Below, piece by piece: positions 1 through 11,197 of a stretch of 64,000 bases of DNA. Under the pieces are notes generated by a model. The model had not been told where the DNA came from. It searched no databases and worked only from the letters and a program-made list of their open reading frames with translations. This stretch comes from Rhizodiscina lignyota (lineage: Eukaryota; Ascomycota; Dothideomycetes; Aulographales; Rhizodiscinaceae): positions 620,001 through 684,000 of the forward strand of contig ML978127.1 of NCBI GenBank assembly GCA_010015805.1. Reading direction: 5' to 3'. Position 1 is the first letter of the stretch. Every line of letters starts with the position of its first letter. The translations under genes and the position numbers were made by a program.

Positions 1-1535
1 GATGTTCGCAACATGTACCGGTCGGAGAACAAGCCGAATGCTCGTCCTGCGCTTAAAGAGGTCCTTGATGCCTTCACGTCTGCAATTGAAACTTTGCCTC
101 AGAAGCGAGATTCCCGAAAGGAGCCCATTCTGGAGCCGCATTACAAGCTTGTCTCGATTACCCACAAGCTTGTCAATAAGCGGGTCATCGAGGCTTCCGC
201 CGGCGCTGACGTTCTTCAAGCGTCGGAATTCCTACGAAAGGTTGACAAGCCGACGGAGTTTGCGGCTTGGGAAGGATACATGTTGCAGGTGCTGAAGGTG
301 CTCCGCAACACAGACAAATCTGGCTGGCACCACCGTATGACTGCACGAGCTGCGCATGTCATCTATGATGATGCGCCGCAGGACAGACTGGCCGCGATGG
401 GCGCAAAGCACGAACTCACTCAGCAGATGTTCACCAAGACTATGGCAGTGCAGGTCTGGAAGCCCGAGAACGAGCGACCTGGACGGCATTTCGTGTACAC
501 GACCCGTTACACGAGGTTTTTCATTAAGCTGCTCCTCGAACTTGATGACAGAGCGAGTATGGAGCTGCTTGCGAAGCGCGTGCGAAGGAAACCTCATGAC
601 TTTTTCGACCACTTGAAGCTTTGGAACGAACTTTGTGTGTCGTATCTCAAGGTAAGTGTCGCTGCTCTTTGTTACTTCCTAAGGTGGCATCAATTACTAA
701 TCGTTAAAATTTGTAGCTCTTGCGCCGTTGGGGCTCGATCCCTGAAGGACACGAGGACGCTGTCTTCAAGTCTCTTAATCATGAGGATTTCGTTCAGCGC
801 TCCATCCGCATCGAGGCTTGGTGCCAGAATCCAGACACCAACTCTAGAGTTCTAGATGTCCTGAGAGACGTCATTGAGCTGAAGCGCGTAAACAACGGGC
901 TCATGAAAGCAACGCTCATCGATGATCTTGTGGGCGATACGTATGCTGTCATCTACCAGACGATTGGGCCAGAGTTGGACGACATGCCGCTTCCGGCGCA
1001 CCTTCAGCAACAGATGCAGCAGTTGCAACAGCCACAGCAGCGACCAGTGATGAGCGTAGGTGGAGTGATGAACGTTGATGGCGCAGCAGATGCTCAGCAG
1101 CAGTTTCCTCCCTACGTTGCGCAGGACGGGCCGGGCAGGCCACGCACCAAAGGTGTTGGCAGGAGGGAGTTGCAGCGCAGAGCAGAAGCTGCGGTCTCGC
1201 TGCCGATCCGTGTGCCGAGCAATATGGCGCCAGCGAAGCCTACCGGGGCCCAGACGGTTCAAGTTGTCGGGCCTCCACACGCGGCAGCGTCAAGTGCAGC
1301 AGGCCAGGGTGCCATGGGTACGGTTGCGAGCAGCGCTGCAGCGAGTGTGCATGATAGTGCAGACAACGAGAGTGGCAGTGAGCTGAGCGAGTTGCAGGAC
1401 GACGACGAAGTGGGAGACGAGGTGGTGGTTAAGCCGATGTTTCCGAACCTGGGCAGGAGGGAGTCGGTGGCTGATACGGCTAGCGGACGAGCGACGCCAG
1501 TGGAGGAGAAGAAGGATGACGATAAGGAGGAGTGA
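1..1535 (+). CDS. HIR3: HIR3 histone transcription regulator, C-terminal part (5' partial)
   Basis: The visible 489 residues match the C-terminal part of fungal Hir3 (CABIN1 family), a subunit of the HIR histone chaperone complex that deposits H3-H4 outside S phase and represses histone genes. The frame is open from base 1 and the true start lies outside the window. Two exons: 1-651 and 717-1535. The intron at 652-716 has a GTAAGT donor, a TTACTAA branch and a TTGTAG acceptor, and the phase is kept. The conserved part ends near residue 300 with ELKRVNNGLMKATLIDDLVG. The rest is a Gln-rich stretch followed by an acidic Ser/Glu/Asp tail, as is usual for the family. The next gene follows after a 677 bp gap on the same strand. 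Family identity is recognised from the conserved block; sureness is high. Confidence 0.88.
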
Positions 1536-2212
1536 TGATCGGCTTTAGCCGGTTACTGTTCCGGTTTGTTTCATGGCATTGCGAAGTGTTCTGGGTCCAG
1601 TGCGGAGTGACGATGGCACGAGATTCATGACGACTTGTACTTTGTAAGATACGATAAGGCGTGGACTGTGCAAGGCAAAATGGCGAGCTTCAGTGTGGTG
1701 TGGAGCATTAATGATGTATCGTACTAGCACAGCCAAGCGAATGGATGATAATGAGCATCGCCGGTACGCTTTGCATCATGCCGCCTCCTTGCGCGGCAGG
1801 GCCCCCTAGCGTGACCCGCACCTGCCCGTTTACGTTTAGACCACCCGGCGCGGCAGCGATGATTGGCTGCGTACCTGACGATCCGTTCCATATGATAAGC
1901 GCGGAGAGTGTTTCATGCTGGCCACCATGGATTAGGGGATTCCAGTGGCGCTCGTCCACCACCTCTGCTCTGCCGAACCGCTGTCTTTCCTTACCGCCTA
2001 CTCCTCCTCGTTGCACTCCCACTCCACCTCTGCAACGGCGAGTGACAGTTATCGTGCGTTGGACGCACATTCCGCTCATTAACAAACACAACACGCTCCT
2101 TTGACCATTGTCTGCGCTTTCTTTCTTTCGTTCATTCATTCATTCATTCCTTGCACGCCCTTCGCTAGCCGAGCCTGCGTTGTCTTCCCTTCTACCGCTC
2201 GAGTCGAACACC
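1536..2212. other. Intergenic, HIR3 to GH16 gene
   Basis: No gene recognised. The last 100 bases are CT-rich and contain a short ATTC tandem repeat (about 2132-2149), typical of a fungal promoter and 5' UTR for the following gene. Confidence 0.6.
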
Positions 2213-3541
2213 ATGCCCGCTGCATCGCACTCCAGCATGGCGCTTCTTGATATTCTGCTCGTTCTTCTCTCCTTCACTTCCACCGCCCTTGCGCAGACAT
2301 GGACCGACTGCCAGCCTCTGAACAAGACATGTCCGCCCGACACCGCCCTGGGAACGAACGCGACCTTCAATTTCACCCAGAACACCGCGGCGGCGGCTGT
2401 GTGGAACACCACTGCAGGTCCAATCCAGTACACGGATCAAGGTTGCGTCTTCGAGATCCAGGACGATGATATGTCGCCAACCATCCAATCGAAGTTCTAC
2501 ATCTTCTTCGGCCGCGTAGAGACGATCATGCAAGCGGCGGAGGGTCAGGGCATTGTTAGCAGTGTTGTGCTTCAAAGCGACGACCTCGATGAGATTGATT
2601 GGGAGTTCGTCGGCAGCAACTCATCCAGTGTGCAGAGTAATTTCTACGGCAAGGGAAATACCACCACATAGTTCGTATATCCACACTCTGGGACGTTCGA
2701 CGTCAAAGCTAACAATGCGAAAGTGGACGTGCAGTCTACCACGACCTCGACTCGCCGCAAAACCACTTCTACAACTACACCACCGTCTGGACTGCCGAGA
2801 AACTAGAATGGCATATTAATGGCAAGCTCGCCCGTACCCTGCCGTATGATGACCCTCTGGCCCTTGGCGGACGAAACTATCCCCAGACTCCAATGACAGT
2901 GCGAATGGGTGCGTGGCCGGCTGGCAAGAAGGGAGGCAACAAATACACGATACAATGGGCTGGTGGAAATACAGACTTTAGCAAGGGCCAATCCTACAAA
3001 ATGATTGTGCAGAGCCTGAAGGTTCAGGACTACTCGTCCGGGAAGGAGTATACGTACTCGGACACGTCGGGCGACTGGCAGAGCATCAAGGTTGCCAGGT
3101 ACGTTGCCGTATTCGAGCTCCACATACATGAGCCTTTGCTGATAATATCATAGTGGCAATTCTTCCATAGCAGAGAACATCTGGAAGCCCCACGGCGTGA
3201 AGGGCCACTGGGATGCGCTTCCAAAAGCTGCACAGATTGCCATTGTCTGCGCCGCAATCGGTGTCGGTGTCGTCTTGCTCGCGATACTGACCTTCTGCTG
3301 TATTAAGCAGCGCCGCGCTGGCCGCCGCGAGAGGGCAATTGCTGACGCAGAGTTCGAGAAGGGCGCCGCAGAACTCATGGACTACCGGAGGAAGATGAGC
3401 GAAGGAGGCTTTGCCAGTGGCGGATATGGTGGGAGCACAAACTACATGAGTCCGACGAGCGACAGGGCACCGGAGGTGCCGAAGCTACCACAGGTCAGTA
3501 TCATGGATACCGGAAGGCCCATGAAGAGTGGTTGGTTGTGA
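2213..3541 (+). CDS. Crh-like GH16 cell-wall glycosidase with C-terminal membrane anchor
   Basis: Predicted 406-residue secreted Crh/UTR2-family enzyme (GH16), which links chitin to beta-glucan in the cell wall. Exons 2213-2670, 2724-3098 and 3154-3541. Intron 1 has the unusual donor GTTCGT with a GCTAAC branch; joining there removes an in-frame TAG and restores the conserved run from GNTTTY into the next exon. Seen: a signal peptide (about residues 1-27), the TWTDCQPLNKTCPPD start of the catalytic domain, the catalytic DEIDWEF motif near residue 125, and many N-glycosylation sites. The C-terminus has a hydrophobic helix (AIVCAAIGVGVVLLAILTF) followed by a basic cytoplasmic tail of about 80 residues, so it looks like a type I membrane protein rather than a GPI protein. 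The ATG at 2213 was chosen because it sits directly before the signal peptide. Confidence 0.88.
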
Positions 3542-4742
3542 GCAGGCGCATCGTGGCTTTGAGAGGGTGACTGGGGGAACACGGTTCAGGCAGATGACGG
3601 CGATTTCATGTTTGATACCTTTTTGCGATTTCTCACGACTGCATTTGCATCTTGCTTGCCTGTATGACGAATGGGCGCTTTGAGGATTGAAGTGGAGTTA
3701 GCGCATACCTCACCGGCTGAAAGATAGTGCGCCCATCAATTCAGATCCAATTCCTTGAAGTCCAATGTGCTCTGACCATTTGCTCTGATGCTTGCCTTGT
3801 CGAGGAAACTGAGAGTGGCATAGAGGTGGTTTTACGGACGCTCGAGCTTCTATCAATCTAGAAAGATGACTATCGGGAGGCATCCTGAATATAATTACTG
3901 ATGGACCGTGGTTGCAGTATACTTCTTGCCCTACCTCAGCTACCTAGCGCTGTGTTCCTCCGATGTTTGTTCCGACCTCATCCCTCGACCTTATTCGTCC
4001 AATCTGATATTACGTTCATTCTCCACACCCCTGCCGCGAATCGACGCAACAGTGCAAGGATATGGGCGGCCTGTCCCTGCAGCTGTGTCTCAGTCGAATC
4101 TCCTCGACACGAAACGCACAGCATGCACCCCGCCATCTCAGGGGCACTTCGACTTCCACGATATGGCTGGCCCGCCGCCCCCGGAGGCACGACGCCTTTG
4201 TCACCCAATGCCTGTCCGCCTAGAAGATTCTTTCACGTCGACACGACGTATCAACGCTGCGAGAGATCAGATTCCGCTTCGGGCGCGCTCCAGATCTGTG
4301 GGTGGACAAGGTCACGGTCCGCGGCCGGAGCGTTGCACGGAGGCGACTCTCATAACAAACGAGAAGTCGAGCACGAATTGGCTCTCCGTACGCTCTTCCA
4401 TGACTTGCGTCTCCTCCAGCAGACTGCCAGCAGTCTCCTGATTCGGTGATATTCCATGCTGCCACTGCTGTCAGCTTGTTTCGTGCCGTTGCTGCAGCCG
4501 TCAGACCGGTAAACACTCTCTCCCTTTTGCCTTTCCTTTGCTCTTTAGCCTGGCAGCTTCTTTTTTGCACGTATAATTAATTTGACACGTCCTGGTCCCT
4601 AATCCCGCTTACACGCGAGCTGCTCCACCTCTGTGTTTGCTACTTTCTCACCTTCTAATATATCCATTCATTTACCTTCCGCGCCCCGCGTCATATTTCT
4701 CTCTCAAAGAAGCATTCCAAATTCAACTCTCGACGCGTCAAG
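3542..4742. other. Intergenic, GH16 gene to CFEM gene
   Basis: About 1.2 kb. Open frames of 177-182 codons overlap here on the plus strand in two frames, but none shows a family signature, signal peptide or codon pattern that I trust. The 3' end (about 4560-4740) is pyrimidine-rich, with TATAATTAATT at about 4572, and looks like the promoter and leader of the CFEM gene. Confidence 0.5.
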
Positions 4743-5405
4743 ATGAAGTTCATCCTCCCGTCTCTCACTCTCTTCCTCGCCGCGTTCGCCGCTGCTCAAA
4801 GCACTGGCAATATCCCCCAGTGTGCTGTACGTGTTACGCTGCGCGCTCTCAGTGATGGGGAAGGGCTCGCTGACACTCTCTACAGCTCCTCTGCTTCGCT
4901 CAAGCAACAGCTCAGTCTGGATGTGATACCAGCGACCTGGCGTGCCAATGCGGGAAGGGCAAAGCGACCATCCAATCTAGCGTGACGTCTTGCATAGCGA
5001 AGACGAACCCTTGCAGCAGCTCCGATATAGCGAGTACGTGCAACCTCGTCGCCTTCCCTCAGATCTCGGCGCAGACGAGCTTGAGATCATTTCGATTCAA
5101 CATCGTGGAACCTTCATAGTAGCCAGAGCGTCATGCTGACCGTACTTTTCTAAACAGAGATCCAACCCGCAGCCGACCAACTCTGCGCCAAAGCTGTGAG
5201 CTCTTCTTCTTCCGGCTCCGCAACCGCCGGCTCTTCCTCAGGCTCGGCGACGAAGACGTCCGCGTCGACTTCTGGATCCGCAAGCTCGACGTCAGGAGCG
5301 AGCGCCGCTGCATCGTCCACTGGTGCGGCTTCGCAGAAGGTTATTGTTGGTGGACTAGGTGCGCTGGCTCAGGTTGGCGTCGCTGTTGGCATGTTTGCGC
5401 TGTGA
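4743..5405 (+). CDS. CFEM-domain GPI-anchored protein
   Basis: Three exons (4743-4826, 4886-5033, 5158-5405) give 159 residues. Residues 1-19 form a signal peptide. The CFEM domain carries eight cysteines in order: IPQCA, LLCFAQ, SGCDTSDLACQC (three), TSC, NPC and DQLC. The Asp in CDTSD lies where heme-binding CFEM proteins place the axial ligand. A Ser/Thr/Gly/Ala-rich linker (about residues 85-135) leads to a C-terminal hydrophobic tail with a likely GPI omega site. Proteins of this type sit in the fungal wall or membrane and act in heme-iron capture, adhesion or host interaction; which of these applies cannot be told from sequence. Both introns are GTACGT...AG. A two-intron model is required because the unspliced frame stops early and loses half the cysteines. 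Confidence 0.88.
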
Positions 5406-5971
5406 GGTATAGAGCAGGATGGCTAGTGGGCTGGATGGCAGGATTGAACGAAGCTGGTGAAGGCTACACTGGAGGAATGCGTCTCTACTTTGCATTCACG
5501 GTCAAAAGTTTTCCATGGATTACTCGAGTCTTGAAGGAGGACGAGCTTCTGGCTTGAGGCTTTTCTGTTTAGGACATTGAGGGCGTAATTCGACATGCGA
5601 AGCTTGCCTTCAATTCTCTACAATCGAAACTAGGCTTTCTGATGTCCATCACGCTATGCAATTTGCAGGATTGAGCGCCTCTCATGTCGATCAGTCTGTC
5701 GTGACATATTATCCATCCTTGAAAGCTCTGTTTTAATCCAGATACTCAGCTGAAGATGGACTTGAACCTCATTGACGCCACCATGTCTTTGATATCAAGG
5801 ATAGACATCGTAATAACTCTCCCAAAGGCAAGCACGTAAGAGATTTTGGGAAGGATATCTCCTATTTTCGGTAGCAAAGGGCTATTCAGGTGAGGCCGAC
5901 CCTCTCTATCCAGATCTACTCCGCCGATGCATTACTTCAGAAAGGAAGATATCAATTTACAGGTAGGCACC
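5406..5971. other. Intergenic between convergent genes
   Basis: 3' regions of the CFEM gene (plus) and RPT5 (minus). No coding frame, RNA gene or repeat recognised. Confidence 0.6.
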
Positions 5972-7528
5972 TTAAGCAATGAAGTTGACTGTTGCGTTCT
6001 TCTTCGCCTGCACTTCCGCAATGGCATCGACATAATGCTCGTGGATGATCTTCGCCTGCCCACCCCTCAGCGCAATCATGCCCGCCTCCACGCACACAGC
6101 CTTCAACTGTGCGCCACCGAATTCGTCCGTGCTGCGCGCCAGCTCCATCCAGTTGACGCCCTCGTCGACAGTCATCTTTCTGCTGTGGATGCGCAGAATC
6201 TGGGCGCGGGCCTCCTCGTTTGGCAGAGGGAACTCGATCTTCCGGTCCAGACGACCAGAGCGCAGCAGCGCAGGGTCGAGCACGTCGACACGATTCGTCG
6301 CGGCGAGGACTTTGATCCTCTCGTCTGATGCGAAACCGTCAAGCTGGTTCAGCAGCTCCAACATGGTCCTCTGCACCTCGCGGTCACCACTCTTCTCCGA
6401 GTCAAAGCGCTTTGTTCCAACGGCGTCCAGCTCGTCGATGAAGATGATTGATGGTGCTTTCTCCTTCGCCAGCGCAAAGCAGTCGCGTACGAGCTTCGCG
6501 CCGTCACCAATGAACATTTGTACGAGTTGAGGGCCAGCAAGCTTGAGGAAGGTGGCGTCGGTCTGAGCAGCGCATGCACGAGCGAGGAGAGTCTTTCCAG
6601 TTCCGGGAGGGCCGTACATAAGAGCACCTGGCGATCTATGTTAGCTGAGAGCTTCCGAAAGGAAGTCGTGCGGAACAATACCTTTCGGGGCTTTAATGCC
6701 AATCTTCTGGAACCTCTCTGCCTCTTTCATGGGCATCACCACAGCCTCTACCAACTCTGTGATCTGCTTGTCCAGTCCACCAACATCTGAGTACTTCTCT
6801 GTTGGTTTCTCGTCAACCTCCATAGCCTTGACTCTGCTATCGTACTCTGCAGGTAGTGTGTCGAGGACGAGGTAGGAGTCCTTGTTGACACCGATGAGGT
6901 CACCTGGTTTAAGCTTCTCATGGTCGACCAAGCCGATGAGAGGGAGGAAGATGGTCTGGCGTGTAGAGGTTTTGATGACTGCGGATTTACCGACGCGAGT
7001 GGCGTCGAGGTCAATGTTGGCTCCTTCTTCTGCGGCTTCGGCGGTGACATCGAGGTCTAATATTTCAACGACGTTGCCGACAAGATATGGCAGTTGTCTA
7101 CAGAGAAAATATGAGTTTAGAGTCCATGTTCATAAAACACTATGCCGCGTGGCGGCAAACGCTCTTCGGAGTTCAAACTCGGAGCATGCCTACCTGTTGT
7201 TGTCTATCTTGTCTAGGTTGTCCTTGATCTTATCCCTCATATTTGTCTTCTCATGTGTTAACCGCTGGAACTCGCTCTTCATGATTCGCATGTCGTTCTC
7301 CAGCAGGCGCTTTCGCGCGATGATATCTCGGGTACTTGAGTGTAGGATTTCCGCGTCGAGAACGTCGTCTTCCTCCTTCTCGGCATCCTTCATGTCCGCA
7401 TCCTTGCTGTCTTTTGAAGCGCCGTTGGTGCCCTTCTTGTCATCGCCGTCCTTGTCGCCCTCGTCCTTCTTGTCTTCCTTGTCCTTTCCGAGGCCTTCAA
7501 GGTCGTCAAGATCTTCTAATGTGGACAT
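5972..7528 (-). CDS. RPT5: 26S proteasome regulatory ATPase subunit Rpt5 (6A)
   Basis: 468-residue AAA+ ATPase of the 19S base, which unfolds and threads ubiquitinated substrates into the 20S core. Exons (minus strand): 7528-7194, 7097-6682 and 6627-5972. An acidic Lys/Asp-rich N-terminal leader precedes a coiled coil (about residues 65-112) and an OB fold. The P-loop GPPGTGKT is at 256-263, the pore loop MFIG near 288-291 and Walker [10 protein letters not shown] near 309-317. The sequence [30 protein letters not shown] is the second-region-of-homology block (given here only as position about 345-375). The last residues are VNFIA, whereas Rpt5 normally ends in a HbYX motif (Phe/Tyr-Tyr-Ala) that docks into the 20S alpha ring; the Tyr is Ile here. 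Length and all other motifs are normal. Confidence 0.95.
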
Positions 7529-7873
7529 GGTGGCGATTTAGGTCGTGGAAATGTCTTGGGAGCGGGGAGAGCAGTTGGAATAAGGTAGAAAGTGCTTCTA
7601 CAGAAAAGCAAAGATCAAGTGGTGGTTGAGTGTGGTGAAGTTGGGCTCATTTACAAATGTTCGTAGACGGCAGCGAGCTTATGAAGCTCCAGCGGCAACG
7701 TGGCGCTTGGCGCGTTTAAAATTGCCGCGCAGCCTCACTAGCCAAGGCTTCACACTTCATGTAACGCATCCAATGACACCTATTTATCATTATATATCGC
7801 CCCTTAATGTTCAGCACCATTTACACAGAGTGGTACTGATCATGAGTGCCACCGTTAACCTGAAATCTTCCAT
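7529..7873. other. RPT5 promoter region
   Basis: 345 bp between the RPT5 start and the 3' end of the trimethyllysine dioxygenase gene. It should hold the RPT5 promoter. I see no clear Rpn4-type element. Confidence 0.5.
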
Positions 7874-9997
7874 TCAACCCAACGAGACCGTCTCCAACAT
7901 CCAGCTGTTACCCCAGTTTGTTGATTTAAATCGAGAGATATAGTCGTCGTGGTTGACTGTACACCGGTTATAACTCAAGGCAAAACTACCTTCGAAACTT
8001 TACCTACTGTAGCCGCCACACATCCTTCGCTTTCCAGTAAATGCTGTCCGCGCATGCAGGGCTCTCCAGTTGTCAAAGACTGTTCCAATTTAGCAACTCT
8101 CTTCCTTCAAGAGATATCGACTCACTCAACGGACGCCCGGGGCGTAGTTGTTCCCAGAACTCGTACTTCTTCAAAGTCTCCGTCCAACGTCTGCAAGTTT
8201 TAGTCATCTATCGCACATCAGGCAAAATCTTACCTTGCCGCCCTGTACCAGTTTTGCACTTCATCTACGGGCACATCAACCTGTGCTCTGTCCGCGGGAT
8301 TCCATCGTATTTGGATCAGATGATTGTATCGATGGTCGTGTACTAATACAGGAAAACCAGTGGCAGGCTGGATGCTGGAACCGTCATTGCCACTCGCATG
8401 GCAATGCACATTGACAGAGCTGAGAGTACGGTAATCTTCAGGGAACTCTCGTGAGAGCTCACTTGCAGCCGCAAAGCCATCGACGAGGCCAGACATACCA
8501 CCTTCGCCATCTTCATGCGACAGGAGGTGAAACATCTGAAGGCCAGCGGGATCTGTGAAGTAAGTATTGTCCGTATGTGGACCGATTGCTAAATCTGTGT
8601 ACGCTGTGTCGCCTTTCGACAGGTCGGACGTGAAATCCCAGAAACCACCTAATGCATATTAGAGATTGACCATGGCATTCTCGAAACGATACTTGCCGTA
8701 GTGTGTGTTGCGAATGAACGCGATCTTTTCTAGCAGCTCCTTTGTCGCTTCTGGGGTGCTTGGGCATCCATCAACGTAGCAGAACCCATAGCTTCGCTGT
8801 AGAGGCAACCGCCTCTGCGTCAGAAAGTAATCAAATGTACCCTCAGCATCACTCACTATTTTCATCAACCAATCCGCGACGCCATTGTCTGACTCCATCA
8901 CCTGTTCGTACTTGACCTCGGGAGGAAGTATTTTGCCGTCTTGGTTGCGAGGCCATTCTTGGAGACTGACTATAATTTAGTAACGTGTAGCCCATTGCGA
9001 AGGGAGAATCGAACGTGACCAATGCCTGTTGATCTGTAGCGCGGTGCTGGCGCTTGTCAACAGACTCCGCAATCCATTTCTTAGAGAAAGAGCTCGAGTG
9101 CCCGTCGGTCCCTTGTGCGATCAGCATAATTGATAGTTTTCGATACTATTTTAAGGCGTACAACGAATTTGAAACTCGTCAGGCGTCTCCGTAATCGATT
9201 CAGGCTCTGCGTTCGTCCACGCAGAAGGCTATCAGCGCTCAATATGTGCGAGAACTTCATAGACTAGCTTGCTACATGACGAACCTCAAATATATCGAAC
9301 AAACGCTGCTTAGTCACAGGATGTTTGCATTCGAGACACTGGCAATTATCCCTTTGAACTCTGAATATGAGCTGTTCAAGTTAAGCAAAGAGCTCTCTTA
9401 CCTCAGCCACTTGGAATAGCTACGAGTAACTTAGCTGGAATAAGATACTTGGAGATAATTTGCCTCACATGGTAACATAATGGCCATTTTCTTGGGACAA
9501 GAACGAAATCTTGTTTGTCTGAGGATCAAGCCGTACATGTGGGTGGCTCGACTGAATGTAGACAGGAACATTCTTGACATGCTAAGGCAATGATCAGTGG
9601 CACTTCCAGATACTCGAATACCTCCCCCACGGACCTTCAGCGATGAGATGCCAGTAGCTTGGCCCGCAGGACGGTTCAACTGGAGTGATATGGAGTCGAA
9701 CTTCTTATCTACACTTTCTGCAGGGAGATGTCAGCTCGCATATTATAGCGTTGATCTGATAGTTGCTCACTCTCGAATTCTATACGAGGACCAGTCGATT
9801 TGGAAGTGGAAGAATGTTGGATAAAGCCAGTTCCTTCAATCGACGTAGTTTTACGATTTCGATAAAGCTGTCGAGTGTACCGTATGGGAAATCGTAACCT
9901 TGACAATTTCAGTGATACATGTAGGCAGACATGCTTGTTTTATCAAGCATAGAGCGAATTACCTCCTCCGCAGGAGGCTGGGTGCAGAGAACGGCAT
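7874..9997 (-). CDS. Trimethyllysine dioxygenase (carnitine biosynthesis), 13 exons
   Basis: 503-residue Fe(II)/2-oxoglutarate dioxygenase of the TauD/TMLH family; it hydroxylates N6-trimethyllysine, the first step of carnitine synthesis, in mitochondria. Exons: 9997-9963, 9898-9771, 9717-9635, 9581-9469, 9419-9402, 9351-9285, 9228-9162, 9111-9015, 8965-8697, 8648-8234, 8190-8126, 8079-8008, 7956-7874; all phases agree. The Arg-rich start (MPFSAPSLLRRRLRF) is a mitochondrial presequence. The N-terminal zinc site is RDNCQCLECKH (Cys129, 131, 134, His136). Iron ligands are His317 and Asp319 (GPHTDNTYF) and His461 (NWRALHAR); GKRRMCG carries the 2-oxoglutarate Arg. Exon 5 is only 18 nt, intron 9 is GC-AG, and introns 3, 6 and 8 have weak GTCCG/GTTCG donors, so the 5' half is the less certain part. 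Confidence 0.85.
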
Positions 9998-10106
9998 CTT
10001 CACCTGCACCGTCCCACTGGAAATGTGCAAGGAAAAAAAAGAAAAGCAATCGGAGTGCTGCGGAAGATCAAAAAGCAAGGTCAAGACTGACAAAAATGAA
10101 TTCACA

Positions 10107-10185
10107 CGACACCTATGGGACTCGAACCCACAATCTTTGCCATCCTCCGCCGGAAAGCAACGCCTTACCATTAGGCCAAGGTGCC
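10107..10185 (-). tRNA. tRNA-Arg (anticodon CCG), short intron
   Basis: A full cloverleaf can be drawn on the minus strand. The acceptor is GGCACCT/AGGTGTC, the D arm GCCT/AGGC with loop AATGGTA, the anticodon stem TTGCT/GGCAA, and the T arm GTGGG-TTCGAGT-CCCAT. The anticodon loop is 14 nt instead of 7, with T33, CCG at 10153-10151 and G37, so an intron of about 7 nt after position 37 is implied. Position 73 is G. The tRNA call is strong; the isotype follows only from the loop reading. Confidence 0.82.
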
Positions 10186-11197
10186 GGAATACAATCTAAC
10201 CACTCGAGGGCAGAAAAACTCTACTTCGGAAGTTGCCGTTATGACTATATACTTATGTGAGACATGTCTTATTGGTTCGCCAAGACGATCATTAAAAACT
10301 GATTGTCTATCTATTACATGACAACTCCCGTCCAAAAGCTCGAAATTCCCCTCAACAGTGCTTCAATCAAATAATGAAATGTCATAAACCAGAAAGCATC
10401 ACACGAGCGGAATTATGCCGTGAAATGAGCAGCCATGAAGCTGACAAAATAGTCGAGTCCGATTGGCCGAGCGCCCGTAGTAAGAACGAGTTTTATTCTT
10501 CCACACGGACGAGAACACCACGGAAAGCTCGGCTAGATATATACCAGATAGTATTTATCTAAAATTCGCAGCTTCAACGTGTATAGTCTGTGTTAAGTAA
10601 GGGGCGTGTGTATCATGTCCTCGCGGAGAGTCATGTTGAAGCCACCACTTGGCAGCCAATGGGGCGGCTTGACGGGGCTTGGAACTCTAAGGCGAGGAAT
10701 TTCCCTTTCCCTCCGCCATCTTGAACAACCACAACATTACAACTTTGTTGCTACCGACGAATGTACTTTAGCCTTTCATCATCTTCCACGCTATTCCAGC
10801 CCCTTCAGACAAGTGATCTCGTTCCTGTTTCCCGTTCGCCCTTATCAATCGTATGTCTCGTCTGACGAATACGCATCTCCGGCACGGTGACAACTCCTCT
10901 ATGCTCAATTGCATTGTTCCGCGGAAGACTTAGCTTCGATATACATCATGGCGGGCCATTTCTTGAACTCCGCTTTGAAATGCTCTGAAATCTCCATGTG
11001 GAGGCGATGATTCCCGCTCGAGACTGCCGCCGGTCGAACTTCCAAAGTTGCGGGGCAATAACAATTAGGAAGCTCACATTCAAAATGAAGCCCTGAGTGT
11101 GAGCCCAGCACACGATACTCTACAATTTCCTACAACTCTAGCATTTTCACTGTGACAATATAACCAAAAAGCGTCAATCGCAAGCTAATTTGGAGCA
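10186..11197. other. Intergenic upstream of the dioxygenase gene
   Basis: Contains a degenerate MITE-like copy (about 10439-10650, listed separately). The rest (10651-11197) shows no coding frame I accept. The final 80 bases should hold the dioxygenase promoter; no GGRTAA-TTATCC activator palindrome is visible there. Confidence 0.5.
10439..10650. repeat. MITE-like repeat copy 1 (degenerate)
   Basis: Starts CTGACAAAATAG and shares ordered blocks with copies at 16538 and 19095: GTTTTATTCTT, a GAAAGCTCG-type block, ATATATACC, GCAGCTT, GTATAGTCTGTGTTAA and a right end resembling GCCACCACTTG. It aligns with them over roughly 200 bp with many differences. Confidence 0.6.

Noticed and set aside
3901-4449. 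Two overlapping plus-strand frames of 182 and 177 codons
   Set aside because: They overlap in different frames, have no domain, signal peptide or homologous motif, and lie in the promoter region of the CFEM gene.
9001-9020. GAGAATCGAACG as the T arm of a tRNA
   Set aside because: No acceptor or anticodon stem can be folded around it and it lies in a coding exon/intron of the dioxygenase gene.
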